A stretch of DNA of 64,000 nt from NCBI RefSeq assembly GCF_015234355.1, contig NZ_JADGMV010000010.1:1-64000 (forward strand), in the 5' to 3' direction. The first letter of the stretch is position 1, and the number at the start of each line of letters is the position of its first letter. The translations under genes and the position numbers were made by a program. Of this stretch, positions 25,737 to 34,501 are shown piece by piece. The DNA comes from Psychrobacter sp. NG25. Its GTDB lineage: Bacteria; Pseudomonadota; Gammaproteobacteria; Pseudomonadales; Moraxellaceae. The notes beneath the pieces are model-generated. The model ran no database searches, was not told where the DNA came from, and worked only from the letters and a program-made list of their open reading frames with translations.

Positions 25737-27566
25737 ATGTCACAAGCCCAAATTGATACACTTGCATCACTATTCAACGATGCTATTCATACCTTACAAG
25801 CCGACGGTACACTACCTGCTGACTGGCAGAATAACAGCCAAATCACCCGTACTAAAGACCTTAGTCATGGTGATTTTGCCAGTAACATCGCGCTTACTGC
25901 TGCCAAAGCTGCTAAGGCCAATCCACGCCAGCTTGCCGAACAAATCGTCAATGCGCTACCTGAAAATCAAGATATCCGCCAAGTAGAAATCGCAGGGCCA
26001 GGGTTTATCAATGTCTTTTTAAACGCTGAAGCCAAATTTGCGGTATTGGACGATATCTTTAGCTTACAAGACCGTTTTGGTTTAAGTGATCAGTTCGAAG
26101 GGCAAAAAATCCAAGTTGAGTTTGTCTCTGCCAATCCAACGTCTAGTTTGCATGTCGGTCACGGGCGCGGTGCTGCATTTGGCATGAGCGTGTCAAACCT
26201 ACTAGAAGCGATTGGTTATGACGTCACGCGTGAATATTATGTCAACGACGCTGGTCGTCAAATGGACATTCTAGCGACCAGTACGTATTTGCGTTATTTA
26301 GAAACCAATGGCGAGCAAGTGACGTTTCCCGTCAATGCCTACCAAGGCGACTATGTCAGTGATATTGCCCAGACTTTAAAGACGCAACATGCTGATAACT
26401 ATGTGCATAGCTTTGCAGACATTGCCAAAGACGTGCCTGCCGATGCTCAGTTTGAGATAAATGCAGACGGCGAAAAAGTTCTATTATCAGGTGATAAAGA
26501 AGCGCATATTGATGGTTTGATTGCCAATAGCAAAGCATTGCTTGGTGAAGGCTATGAGCTGTTTTTAAATGCAGCATTAAGCAGTATTTTGGCTGATATC
26601 AAAGACGATTTAAATGACTTTGGTGTTAGCTATGAGTGCTGGTTCAGTGAGCGCTCTATCGATAGCGAGATTGAGCCAGTTCTACAGATATTAGATGACA
26701 AAGGTTACTTGTACGAAAAAGATGGCAATATCTGGTTTAAATCGACTGATTTTGGTGATGAAAAAGACCGTGTGGTACGCCGTGCTAATGGTCAGTCAAC
26801 TTATTTTGCTTCTGATATTGCGTATCATAAAAACAAATTCGATCGTGGTTTTGACAAAGTCATTAACGTTTGGGGCGCCGACCACCATGGTTATGTACCG
26901 CGTGTAAAAGCAGCGTTAACAGCACTTGGTATCGATGCAGAACGTTTAGACGTGGTACTCGTACAGTTTGTCGCATTATGGCGTGGCAGTGAAAAAGTAC
27001 AAATGTCATCGCGTTCAGGTCAGTTCGTCACGTTGCGCGAGCTGCGTGCAGAAGTCGGCAATGACGCAGCACGCTTTTACTATGTCGCGCGTAAGCCTGA
27101 AGTGCATGTTGATTTTGATTTAGAGCTTGCCAAGTCGCAAAGCAAAGACAATCAAGTATATTACATTCAATATGCGCATGCGCGTGTATGCCGTGTACTA
27201 GAAAAACTGGCAACCTATGATTTAACTGTAGATGATGCTGTTGGCTTAGCGCATCAGAATCTGCTCAGCGCACCTAATGAAGACGAGCTGATTAAACTAC
27301 TAGCAGGATATCCAGCGACACTATTACGTGCAGCGACAGGTTATGAGCCGCATGTATTGACCAACTACCTAAAAGAGTTGGCAGCGCTGTTTCATGGTTG
27401 GTATGACAGCAACCGTATTTTGCCAGTGAGCTTGACCTCAGGTGAGACACCTAGTCAAGAAGAGATGGATTTGATGCAAGCACGTCTGCGTTTATCTAAA
27501 GCAGTGCGACAGGTATTGTCCAATGGGCTTGGTTTGTTAGGATTGTCTGCACCGTCTAGCATGTAG
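25737..27566 (+). CDS. argS: arginyl-tRNA synthetase
   Basis: Class I aminoacyl-tRNA synthetase charging tRNA-Arg in the cytoplasm. The 609-residue length is in the normal range. The N-terminal Add-1 domain covers about 1-115. The HIGH-like motif is HVGHGRGAAFG in SANPTSSLHVGH. WGADHHGYVPR is near residue 380, and the KMSK loop appears as VQMSSRSGQF, a known variant in ArgRS. The C-terminal anticodon-binding domain with YYIQYAHARVCRVLEK ends in GLLGLSAP. It is monocistronic; the following SPOR gene begins 126 bases later on the same strand. Confidence 0.96.
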   Translation: MSQAQIDTLASLFNDAIHTLQADGTLPADWQNNSQITRTKDLSHGDFASNIALTAAKAAKANPRQLAEQIVNALPENQDIRQVEIAGPGFINVFLNAEAKFAVLDDIFSLQDRFGLSDQFEGQKIQVEFVSANPTSSLHVGHGRGAAFGMSVSNLLEAIGYDVTREYYVNDAGRQMDILATSTYLRYLETNGEQVTFPVNAYQGDYVSDIAQTLKTQHADNYVHSFADIAKDVPADAQFEINADGEKVLLSGDKEAHIDGLIANSKALLGEGYELFLNAALSSILADIKDDLNDFGVSYECWFSERSIDSEIEPVLQILDDKGYLYEKDGNIWFKSTDFGDEKDRVVRRANGQSTYFASDIAYHKNKFDRGFDKVINVWGADHHGYVPRVKAALTALGIDAERLDVVLVQFVALWRGSEKVQMSSRSGQFVTLRELRAEVGNDAARFYYVARKPEVHVDFDLELAKSQSKDNQVYYIQYAHARVCRVLEKLATYDLTVDDAVGLAHQNLLSAPNEDELIKLLAGYPATLLRAATGYEPHVLTNYLKELAALFHGWYDSNRILPVSLTSGETPSQEEMDLMQARLRLSKAVRQVLSNGLGLLGLSAPSSM

Positions 27567-27692
27567 TCGCTTGCTAATAAGTAGTCAGCTTCTAACATGC
27601 AGTAACTCTATAATATGTAGTATTATGAGTATAGACGATTGATAGCAATAATTTGATAATGATAGATAGATTCAGTAGGGAGAACCAGATCC

Positions 27693-28496
27693 ATGCTAGC
27701 CAAAAAACCTAAAGGTGCGACTGAAAAGCGCAAAACAAGTAGCGTATCAGGCTTGTTATGGATGTTTGTCGGAGCAGTGCTGACATTGATGATCGGGGTA
27801 TTTATATACCTCTCACCATTATTTAACTTCAGTCCTGCTGATAGCAGTGCCGACAATGATCCTGATCGTCAGGTGCAGCCGCGAGTCGAGACTGATACCG
27901 ATAATGGCGATTATGAGTTTTATGATATTTTACCCAATCAAGAGATGGCGACCATCCCTGATGAAGATTTTGGTGAAATAAACAATGATCGCATCGGTGG
28001 TATCGAGGCCTTTGAGCCTGATATCGTGGTCACTCAGCCAAATGATGCTTCAGCGACTAGCAACGAAGATACAGGCAATTTTGGCATTACTGAAAACACC
28101 GTGATCGAACCTAGCCGCGGCAACGCTGCGAGTGATGATATCGTGATCGTTGAAGAAGATGCGACCTATGATGGCTCAGCACCGACCAATAGCACCAGTA
28201 GTGCAAACAATCGCGCAAGTGGAGCAGGTACTGCCAGTGTTCAGGCTGCCAAGCCTGCTGCGACTTATATTTTGCAGATAAACAGTTTTGGTGATGCAGA
28301 TGAAGCAGATCGTCGCCGTGCACAGGTATTGATGGCTGGTGTCGATGCTAGAGTTGCCAAAAATACAACGGGTAATGGTGAGCCTATCTATCAAGTAATC
28401 TCACGGCCGATGAGTAATCGTCAGGCAGTGACGACTGCTCAGCAGCGCTTACAGAATAATGGTATTGACTCCATCATCGTTGAGCAGCGCCGTTAG
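27693..28496 (+). CDS. SPOR-domain membrane protein, FtsN-like
   Basis: Predicted bitopic inner-membrane protein of 267 residues: a short basic cytoplasmic N-terminus (KKPKGATEKRK), one transmembrane helix at about 23-45, an acidic, low-complexity periplasmic linker and a C-terminal SPOR domain at about 188-267 (YILQINSFGDADEADRRRAQVLMAG ending in IDSIIVEQRR). SPOR domains bind denuded septal glycan, so a role in division or wall remodelling is likely. The position after argS matches the argS-ftsN-like order in related genomes. A terminator follows. It is too divergent for me to assign ftsN. Confidence 0.86.
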   Translation: MLAKKPKGATEKRKTSSVSGLLWMFVGAVLTLMIGVFIYLSPLFNFSPADSSADNDPDRQVQPRVETDTDNGDYEFYDILPNQEMATIPDEDFGEINNDRIGGIEAFEPDIVVTQPNDASATSNEDTGNFGITENTVIEPSRGNAASDDIVIVEEDATYDGSAPTNSTSSANNRASGAGTASVQAAKPAATYILQINSFGDADEADRRRAQVLMAGVDARVAKNTTGNGEPIYQVISRPMSNRQAVTTAQQRLQNNGIDSIIVEQRR

Positions 28497-28532
28497 ATTG
28501 AGTTGCTGTATTAGTTTTAATGGTTTATTGAT

Positions 28533-28561
28533 AAAAAAAGCGTCGTAATGACGCTTTTTTT
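28533..28561 (+). terminator. rho-independent terminator of the SPOR gene
   Basis: AAAAAAAGCGTC and GACGCTTTTTTT form a perfect stem with a GTAAT loop, 37 bases past the stop. Confidence 0.9.
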
Positions 28562-28632
28562 GTCTCTTATTTTTAGTAACGCTATTTTACCTTGTGTTTT
28601 TATTATATCTTATCATTACTTCCTCAACGAGT

Positions 28633-29733
28633 ATGGCTATGACTGTATCTGACTCAACACCTGCATCTACTGGCGTCATTAAACCTTTTTTTCAGAAGTA
28701 TTTTATCGATGCTTTTACTGGTATGGCTCTAGGTCTCTTTGTCACATTGATAGCGGGTCTTATCATTTCACAAATTGGTGGCTGGTTAGATTTACCTGCA
28801 TTAGTTGCCGTCGGTAAGCTAGCATCAATATTGATGGGGGCGGGTATCGGCGTAGGCATTGCCTACTATCTTAAAGCGCCAACGCTTGTCATGCTAAGTT
28901 GCTTGGTAGCAGGTATGCTAGGCGCACATTCTGAAGCTTTGATGGCAGGCGCGCTTTTTACCCCGCAAGAAGGCGGACCTGCGACATTTGTAGCGTTACC
29001 TGGCAATCCGATAGGAGCATATTTGACGTCGGTATTCGCTTATCGCGCTGGTACTTGGGTCGCTGGCAAGACCAAGCTCGATATTTTGTTAATCCCTTTA
29101 TTGGTCTGTGCCGTCGCATTAGCCGTTTGTGCGCTACTGAATCCACCTATCGTTGCTGCGGTCGCTGCGATTGGTCAAGGCATCCAAGCAGCCACTGAGT
29201 TGCAGCCTCTATTAATGGGCGTTGTCATCGCCGTCGTGGTCGGTATCTTGCTGACAATGCCCACTTCAAGTGCAGCTATTTGTATTGCTATTGGGCTTGG
29301 CGGTGTGGCTGGCGGTGCGGCAGTAGTTGGCTGTGCAGCACATATGATTGGCTTTGCGGTTGCCAGTTACAAAGACAACGGTGTAAGTGGCGTGATATCT
29401 CAGGGGTTGGGCACTAGTATGCTACAAATCCCTAATGTCCTAAAAAAGCCGTTGATTCTACTGCCTGCTGTTATCGCGAGCGCTATCGTTGGCCCTATCG
29501 CAACCGTCGGGTTCGGGCTTGCCTGTACTGCTACAGGGGCAGGTATGGGCACAGCAGGTTTGGTTGGTGTGTTTGGCGTCATTGAAGCATCACAAGAAAT
29601 CATGAGTACGGGTCAATTGTGGACAGCAATTATTTTATTGATGTTTGTATTACCTGCTGTCATTGCTGGCATGGTTGCTTACATGATGCGCCGTATGGGT
29701 TGGTTGTTAGATGGTGATATGAAATTGCCGTAA
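28633..29733 (+). CDS. PTS EIIC-like membrane transporter (PTS_EIIC_2 family)
   Basis: Integral inner-membrane protein, 366 residues from the ATG at 28633, with about nine to ten hydrophobic segments and a strikingly high content of Gly, Ala, Val and Ile. The family is a diverged PTS EIIC type. The GALFTPQEGGPATFVALPGNPIGAYL, MPTSSAAICIAIGLGGVAGGAA and GVISQGLGTSMLQIPN stretches are recognisable. No EIIA or EIIB partner is present nearby, so sugar phosphorylation is unproven and the substrate is unknown. The frame is open back to a GTG at 28594, but the ATG at 28633 leads into the normal soluble N-terminus. It ends opposite clpX with a shared hairpin. Confidence 0.82.
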   Translation: MAMTVSDSTPASTGVIKPFFQKYFIDAFTGMALGLFVTLIAGLIISQIGGWLDLPALVAVGKLASILMGAGIGVGIAYYLKAPTLVMLSCLVAGMLGAHSEALMAGALFTPQEGGPATFVALPGNPIGAYLTSVFAYRAGTWVAGKTKLDILLIPLLVCAVALAVCALLNPPIVAAVAAIGQGIQAATELQPLLMGVVIAVVVGILLTMPTSSAAICIAIGLGGVAGGAAVVGCAAHMIGFAVASYKDNGVSGVISQGLGTSMLQIPNVLKKPLILLPAVIASAIVGPIATVGFGLACTATGAGMGTAGLVGVFGVIEASQEIMSTGQLWTAIILLMFVLPAVIAGMVAYMMRRMGWLLDGDMKLP

Positions 29734-29856
29734 TGGTATTTTTAGAAGTTAAGATTAGCCACGTTAAAACCGTTTAGAAATGTGATTAGAGCTGCTACTG
29801 ATTAAGTTTGATAAATGCCACCCTCATTTCGAAGTATATTGCGTTGTAGTAAACAT

Positions 29857-29894
29857 AAAAAAAGCGTCTCGCAAAATTTGCCAGACGCTTTTTT
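29857..29894. terminator. bidirectional terminator between the PTS-like gene and clpX
   Basis: AAAAAAAGCGTCT and AGACGCTTTTTT pair, with GCAAA/TTTGC extending the inner stem. It lies between convergent genes, A-rich on one side and T-rich on the other. Confidence 0.92.
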
Positions 29895-29943
29895 GTTGTA
29901 ATCACTTATTAATCATAATTAGTGATGTTAACTCAATGACACC

Positions 29944-31218
29944 TTAAGAGATTTCAGGCGTTTTACCTTCATTGATGACGTCTGCATCAACCATGACGGT
30001 CTTTGCATTTTCCATAGAAGGTAGCTCATACATGGTTTCAAGCAATGCGTTCTCTACGATAGAACGTAGACCACGGGCACCAGTTTTACGCTCCATGGCT
30101 TTTTTGGCGATGGCATCTAGTGCTTCTTGCGTAAAGTTAATCTCAGCACCTTCCATATCGAACAAGTACTTGTACTGTTTTACCAGTGCGTTCTTAGGTT
30201 CAGTTAGGATTTGTACCAATGCTTCTTCATCAAGCTCTTGTAGTGCAGCAAGTACAGGTAGACGACCAATCAGCTCAGGGATAAGACCAAATTTGATCAA
30301 ATCTTCTGGCTCAACTTGCTGTAACAAATCTGAGCTACGACGACTATCGTCTTTTGAGCTGACATCGGCGTTGAAACCAATACCGCCCTTTTCAGTACGC
30401 TGCTGAATGACCGCATCAAGACCAGCAAATGCACCACCAACGATGATAAGAATATTGCTGGTATCGACTTGAATCAGTTCTTGTTGTGGATGCTTACGAC
30501 CACCGTGTGGAGGGATAGCAGCCACAGTACCTTCGATTAGCTTAAGCAACGCTTGCTGTACGCCTTCACCTGATACATCACGAGTGATAGATGGGTTGTC
30601 GCCTTTTTTACTGATTTTATCGATTTCATCAATATAGATGATACCTTGCTCAGCTTTTGCCACATCATAGTCAGACGCTTGAAGTAGCTTTTGTACGATG
30701 TTTTCAACGTCTTCGCCGACATAACCTGCTTCAGTCAAAGTAGTGGCATCAGCCATAGCAAAAGGCACATCAAGCAGACGTGCTAAGGTTTGCGCCAGTA
30801 ATGTCTTACCTGAGCCTGTTGGGCCTATGAGCAAGATGTTACTTTTCGCCAGTTCAACCATGGCATCATCAGCACCAATCTTAGATTTTTTGCTGTCATT
30901 GGCCAGTGTTTGGCTAACTTTTAGACGCTTATAATGGTTATAAACGGCAACTGCCAATGCTTTCTTAGCAGCGTCTTGACCGATGACATATTCATCAAGC
31001 TTGGCACGTAACTCTTTAGGCGTTGGTAGCTTTTTATTGACCCAAGAGGTATCGATTTCGCTGTCATCATCGCCATCTTCGGCACTGTCAGCGATTAGAT
31101 CGGTACATAGCTCAATGCATTCATTACAGATATTGGCATCATCAGCGGCAATCAGCTGCTGCACATCGCTTTTGGCTTTGCCACAAAACGAGCACTGCGG
31201 GGTATTGTCTTCTGCCAT
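29944..31218 (-). CDS. clpX: ATP-dependent Clp protease ATP-binding subunit ClpX
   Basis: AAA+ unfoldase that recognises tagged proteins and feeds them into ClpP. Of 424 residues, the N-terminal zinc-binding domain has CSFCGK and CNECIELC. The Walker A motif GPTGSGKT and Walker B IIYIDEID are clear, and [19 protein letters not shown] follows. I place the start at 31218 ([14 protein letters not shown]) because GGAGCG lies eight bases upstream; the frame is open to 31278. It lies 110 bases after clpP on the same strand. Confidence 0.96.
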   Translation of the reverse strand: MAEDNTPQCSFCGKAKSDVQQLIAADDANICNECIELCTDLIADSAEDGDDDSEIDTSWVNKKLPTPKELRAKLDEYVIGQDAAKKALAVAVYNHYKRLKVSQTLANDSKKSKIGADDAMVELAKSNILLIGPTGSGKTLLAQTLARLLDVPFAMADATTLTEAGYVGEDVENIVQKLLQASDYDVAKAEQGIIYIDEIDKISKKGDNPSITRDVSGEGVQQALLKLIEGTVAAIPPHGGRKHPQQELIQVDTSNILIIVGGAFAGLDAVIQQRTEKGGIGFNADVSSKDDSRRSSDLLQQVEPEDLIKFGLIPELIGRLPVLAALQELDEEALVQILTEPKNALVKQYKYLFDMEGAEINFTQEALDAIAKKAMERKTGARGLRSIVENALLETMYELPSMENAKTVMVDADVINEGKTPEIS

Positions 31219-31328
31219 AAAAGGCGCTCCTAAAATTTCAAAACTTACAAATATTTTGATTGTTTGCATCAATGCCAAAATGCATCGCGCTCAGGCAGTT
31301 GATGCTTATCAAGGCTGTTATATGCTAA

Positions 31329-32015
31329 TTATAAAGAAGTAGGGCGGCGCTCTAATACTTCGTCAACCAAACCGTATTCTTTTGCTTCGTCTGCATCCAA
31401 CCAATAATCACGCTCAACATCTTTTTCGATTTTTTCTACTGGTTGACCAGTACGCTCAGCTAATATCTTGTTCAAACGTGCACGAGTTTTTAAGATTTCA
31501 CGAGCATTAATTTCGATATCTGTTGCTTGACCTTGCGCACCACCTGAAGGCTGGTGAATCATCACACGAGCATTCGCAAGTGAATAACGCTTGCCTTTTT
31601 GGCCAGCTGCCAACAAGAATGAACCCATGCTGTAAGCACCGCCCATACAGATGGTTGATACTTCAGGCTTGATGAAATTCATCGTGTCAAAAATAGCCAA
31701 ACCAGCACTCACTGAACCGCCTGGTGAGTTGATATATAGATGGATATCTTTGTCAGGGTTTTCAGCTTCTAAGAATAGTAACTGTGCGACGATGAGATTG
31801 GCCATATTGTCTTCGACTTGACCAGTCAAAAAGATAACGCGCTCACGTAATAGACGTGAAAAAATATCAAACGAGCGTTCACCGCGTGATGATTGTTCAA
31901 CCACCATAGGCACTAATGCAGCTTGAGGTGCACTTTGGGTATATTGCATGTCGTTGTGCGCACTCATCAGCATATCAAAATGCGGGTTGGCAGTGATGCG
32001 ATCATAATCTGTCAT
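31329..32015 (-). CDS. clpP: ATP-dependent Clp protease proteolytic subunit ClpP
   Basis: Barrel-forming serine protease that degrades substrates delivered by ClpX or ClpA. Of 228 residues, the catalytic triad is visible: Ser129 in GGAYSMGSF, His154 in MIHQPSGG and an Asp near 203 in [28 protein letters not shown] at about 95-112 is the classic signature. The N-terminus is roughly 20 residues longer than in E. coli, consistent with a processed propeptide. AGGAC lies upstream of the ATG. Tandem with clpX. Confidence 0.96.
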   Translation of the reverse strand: MTDYDRITANPHFDMLMSAHNDMQYTQSAPQAALVPMVVEQSSRGERSFDIFSRLLRERVIFLTGQVEDNMANLIVAQLLFLEAENPDKDIHLYINSPGGSVSAGLAIFDTMNFIKPEVSTICMGGAYSMGSFLLAAGQKGKRYSLANARVMIHQPSGGAQGQATDIEINAREILKTRARLNKILAERTGQPVEKIEKDVERDYWLDADEAKEYGLVDEVLERRPTSL

Positions 32016-32463
32016 AAAGATGTCCTGTTTATAAGTACATAAAATAAAGGGATTGGGATTAGCGAACGGTTAAGATTTTATGGGTGCTTATCATGATAAA
32101 TACTACCGCTTGTTGTTAACACTAACTAGATGCAATGCTACGATCTAGATGTCGCTAAAAATAATTGAGCTAATGGTAACTTTTTTATCGGGGCAATAGT
32201 AACTTTTTAATGTGAAAAATAATAAATGACTCCCTATTAATAAGGTGTTTGTATACATTTATCAAGGGGCTTGCCTATAAACCCTCCATAAAGATAGCAG
32301 ACAGGCTACCTCTGTATGGAGTACAGGTGACTCATTATTTATGAATATGGTGCTACATTAAAAAGAAATATGATGATAAAAAGTGGTGCATTTGTGATAG
32401 CAAATTGTACAATTTTGGTGCAAATTAGCGCATGCTAAGAAAATAAAAATAGTTGATATCTAT

Positions 32464-32489
32464 TTGACGCGTCGTGTTGACGCGTCGTG
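32464..32489 (+). repeat. 13-bp tandem repeat with palindromic core
   Basis: TTGACGCGTCGTG occurs twice in direct succession. Each unit contains the 8-base palindrome GACGCGTC, so two adjacent two-fold symmetric sites are created, a layout typical of operators. No regulator is identified. Confidence 0.75.
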
Positions 32490-32506
32490 AAAACGAGGTG
32501 GCCGAT

Positions 32507-32578
32507 ATGACTAAAAAATTCAGTGATCAAAAATCAAGCAATATCATTCATTTGCATAGTATGGATAGCTTACTCTGA
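32507..32578 (+). CDS. possible 23-residue small protein or leader peptide
   Basis: ATG at 32507 is preceded at a five-base spacing by GAGGTGG, a good ribosome binding site. It opens a 23-codon frame ending in TGA, polar at the start (MTKKFSDQKSSN) and His/Leu-containing at the end. It follows the palindromic tandem repeat by 18 bases. Chance is a real possibility at this length. Confidence 0.3.
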   Translation: MTKKFSDQKSSNIIHLHSMDSLL

Positions 32579-32711
32579 TAGCCAGTGTCAGTAAGTTGGC
32601 ATAATGATTGTATATATAGGATGACGTTGTTTGATGTAGTCAGCTGCATAAGTTTTTTCATTGTCACTTTTGACATCGTCACTTTCTCTAATTCTTTATA
32701 TAAATTACCTA

Positions 32712-32817
32712 TATAGTCGATTTAATTTAAAAGTAGTACAGCGCAACCGAGTGTAGATGTATATCTAATACTTCAATCGAGGTTAACGCAGTAACACTTT
32801 ATAGTGGAATGACTATA
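32712..32817 (+). repeat. MITE-like repeat, copy 3 (full length, 106 bp)
   Basis: It starts TATAGTCGATTT and ends GGAATGACTATA and is colinear with copies 1 and 2. It shares the AGTGTAGATGTATAT and GAGGTTAACGCAGTAA blocks. It ends 104 bases upstream of ureD, so it is a candidate influence on urease expression. Confidence 0.88.
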
Positions 32818-32921
32818 CCACCGGGTTTTGTATGATCGGCTTAATGCTTGACCTCTCAGTATCACAATGGTGTGTTATATTTAACGTTCAATACGCCCTA
32901 ACTAGTAGATGAGTATATGAA

Positions 32922-34013
32922 ATGAGCTGGGCCTCTTCTTTAGCTTTAGATTTTGACGCCGTAAAACGCACGAATACTATCAAAGGTATAGCCACGGCTG
33001 AGTCAAAAACTCGGCTTTATCATCGTAAGCATACGGGCGCTTTGATGGTACAGCGTCCTTTATACCCTGAGCCGCGTGTGCAGCAGGGTATTTGTCATAT
33101 ATTGATGCTATATCCGCCAGCAGGTATTGCTGGTGGTGATACATTGACTATGGATCTGCGTTTAGATAGTGAGAGTCACGCTGTTATTACGACACCAGGG
33201 GCAGGTAAATGGTATGGCAAAGACAGTGTCAGCCAAAAAAGCAAAACCTCGCATCGACAGTCGCCCACGCAGAGCGCTTTTGATAAAACCATGCCAGGAG
33301 GTCAGGGCAGCGTGCGTAGTGATGATACTGACCAAGAAATTGTGGTACCAAACGACATGGCTGAATACGCTAGCCAAAAGGTATACGCCACATTAGATAC
33401 AGATGCTCGCCTAGAATGGTTGCCGCAAGAGAGCATTATTTATAACGAAGCCAATATGCATGCGACGAGTCGTTTTGAACTAAAAGATTCGTCCAGTCTC
33501 ATGACATGGGAGATTGGTGTCTTTGGGCGGCAGGCCTATGATGAGCAGTTTTTGCAAGGGTATTACCATACAGGGCTGAATATCTACCGAGAAGGTAATG
33601 TCATCGTTGCCGAACGTGTGGCACAGTCAGCACAAAGCCGCTGGTTTACATCGCATTTAGGGCTAGCAGGGCAGCATATCTACGGGTCGTTTTGGGCAGT
33701 GCCAAATTTAAGTGACGTACATCAAAAGCCTTTATTATCATCGTCAAAAGCACGAGAAACGACGGAGACGGCGCAAGCGACGACCAAGCAAGCATTAACC
33801 CGTTATTTGGACAGTACGATACTGACTTTACGGCAAGCAATCGCTGAGGCGGATCTACCAGTCTATTGCACTCATAATTATCAAGCGATTAATATCCGCT
33901 ATATTGGCTCAGATGTGCGTGGCTGTTTTGAGGCGTTTTATCAGCTTAGAGAAGTATTGCGTGAGCACTGGTGGCAACTTGAGCCATGTCGTCCACGGAT
34001 TTGGGACACGTGA
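32922..34013 (+). CDS. ureD: urease accessory protein UreD with hydrophilic insertions
   Basis: Scaffold of the UreD-UreF-UreG complex that delivers nickel to apo-urease. Family hallmarks are LYHRKHTGALMVQRPLYPE, the ICHILMLYPPAGIAGGD block at about 57-73, VITTPGAGKWYG at 88-99 and ARLEWLPQESIIYN at 162-175. At 363 residues it is long for UreD, usually 260-300. Two polar segments explain this: about 101-147 (rich in Ser, Gln, Lys and Asp) directly after the AGKWYG motif, and about 258-292 (rich in Ser, Thr and Lys). The ATG has no strong Shine-Dalgarno sequence. First gene of the urease locus. Confidence 0.92.
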   Translation: MSWASSLALDFDAVKRTNTIKGIATAESKTRLYHRKHTGALMVQRPLYPEPRVQQGICHILMLYPPAGIAGGDTLTMDLRLDSESHAVITTPGAGKWYGKDSVSQKSKTSHRQSPTQSAFDKTMPGGQGSVRSDDTDQEIVVPNDMAEYASQKVYATLDTDARLEWLPQESIIYNEANMHATSRFELKDSSSLMTWEIGVFGRQAYDEQFLQGYYHTGLNIYREGNVIVAERVAQSAQSRWFTSHLGLAGQHIYGSFWAVPNLSDVHQKPLLSSSKARETTETAQATTKQALTRYLDSTILTLRQAIAEADLPVYCTHNYQAINIRYIGSDVRGCFEAFYQLREVLREHWWQLEPCRPRIWDT

Positions 34014-34152
34014 TTTTTGATTAGATACTACTTAATTTGTTATGACATTAATCTGATAAAAAAGACACAACCGCTATTTTGGTTAAGGTGTTAAACGTTT
34101 GAACTACACTAATCTGTGACACAGAACATTATAAATACAATAAGGAAGCTCC

Positions 34153-34455
34153 ATGCATTTGACCCCGACAGAAAAAGACAAGCTCATGCTATTCACGGCT
34201 GGCATGGTGGCTGAACGCCGTAAAAACCGAGGTGTTAAGCTTAACTATCCCGAAGCCATTGCTTATATCAGCATGCTACTGATGGAAGGCGCGAGAGATG
34301 GCAAAAGAGTGGCCGAATTAATGAGTGAAGGTGCCACCTATCTGTCGACTGATGATGTGATGGATGGTGTGGCAGAGATGGTAGATGAAGTGCAAATCGA
34401 GGCGACGTTCCCTGATGGTACCAAACTAGTCACGGTGCATAATCCAATCGTTTAA
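34153..34455 (+). CDS. ureA: urease gamma subunit UreA
   Basis: Smallest urease structural subunit, 100 residues as in bacterial three-subunit enzymes. [31 protein letters not shown] at the start and NPIV at the end are family-typical. It packs around the alpha subunit in the (abc)3 enzyme. AAGGAAGC precedes the ATG. The gap from ureD is 139 bases and to the fused ureBC gene 46 bases. Confidence 0.96.
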   Translation: MHLTPTEKDKLMLFTAGMVAERRKNRGVKLNYPEAIAYISMLLMEGARDGKRVAELMSEGATYLSTDDVMDGVAEMVDEVQIEATFPDGTKLVTVHNPIV

Positions 34456-34501
34456 CACTGTTATAGCACTGAAATGATAACTATAAAATAAGGCGACTCT
34501 T

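Larger units (their letters stand above)
32016..32921. other. long divergent intergenic region between clpP and the urease locus
   Basis: 906 bases. It holds a 13-bp tandem repeat at 32464-32489 whose unit contains the palindrome GACGCGTC, a 23-codon possible small gene with a good ribosome binding site at 32507, and a full repeat copy at 32712-32817. The remainder is AT-rich. It must carry the clpP and ureD promoters. Confidence 0.55.
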
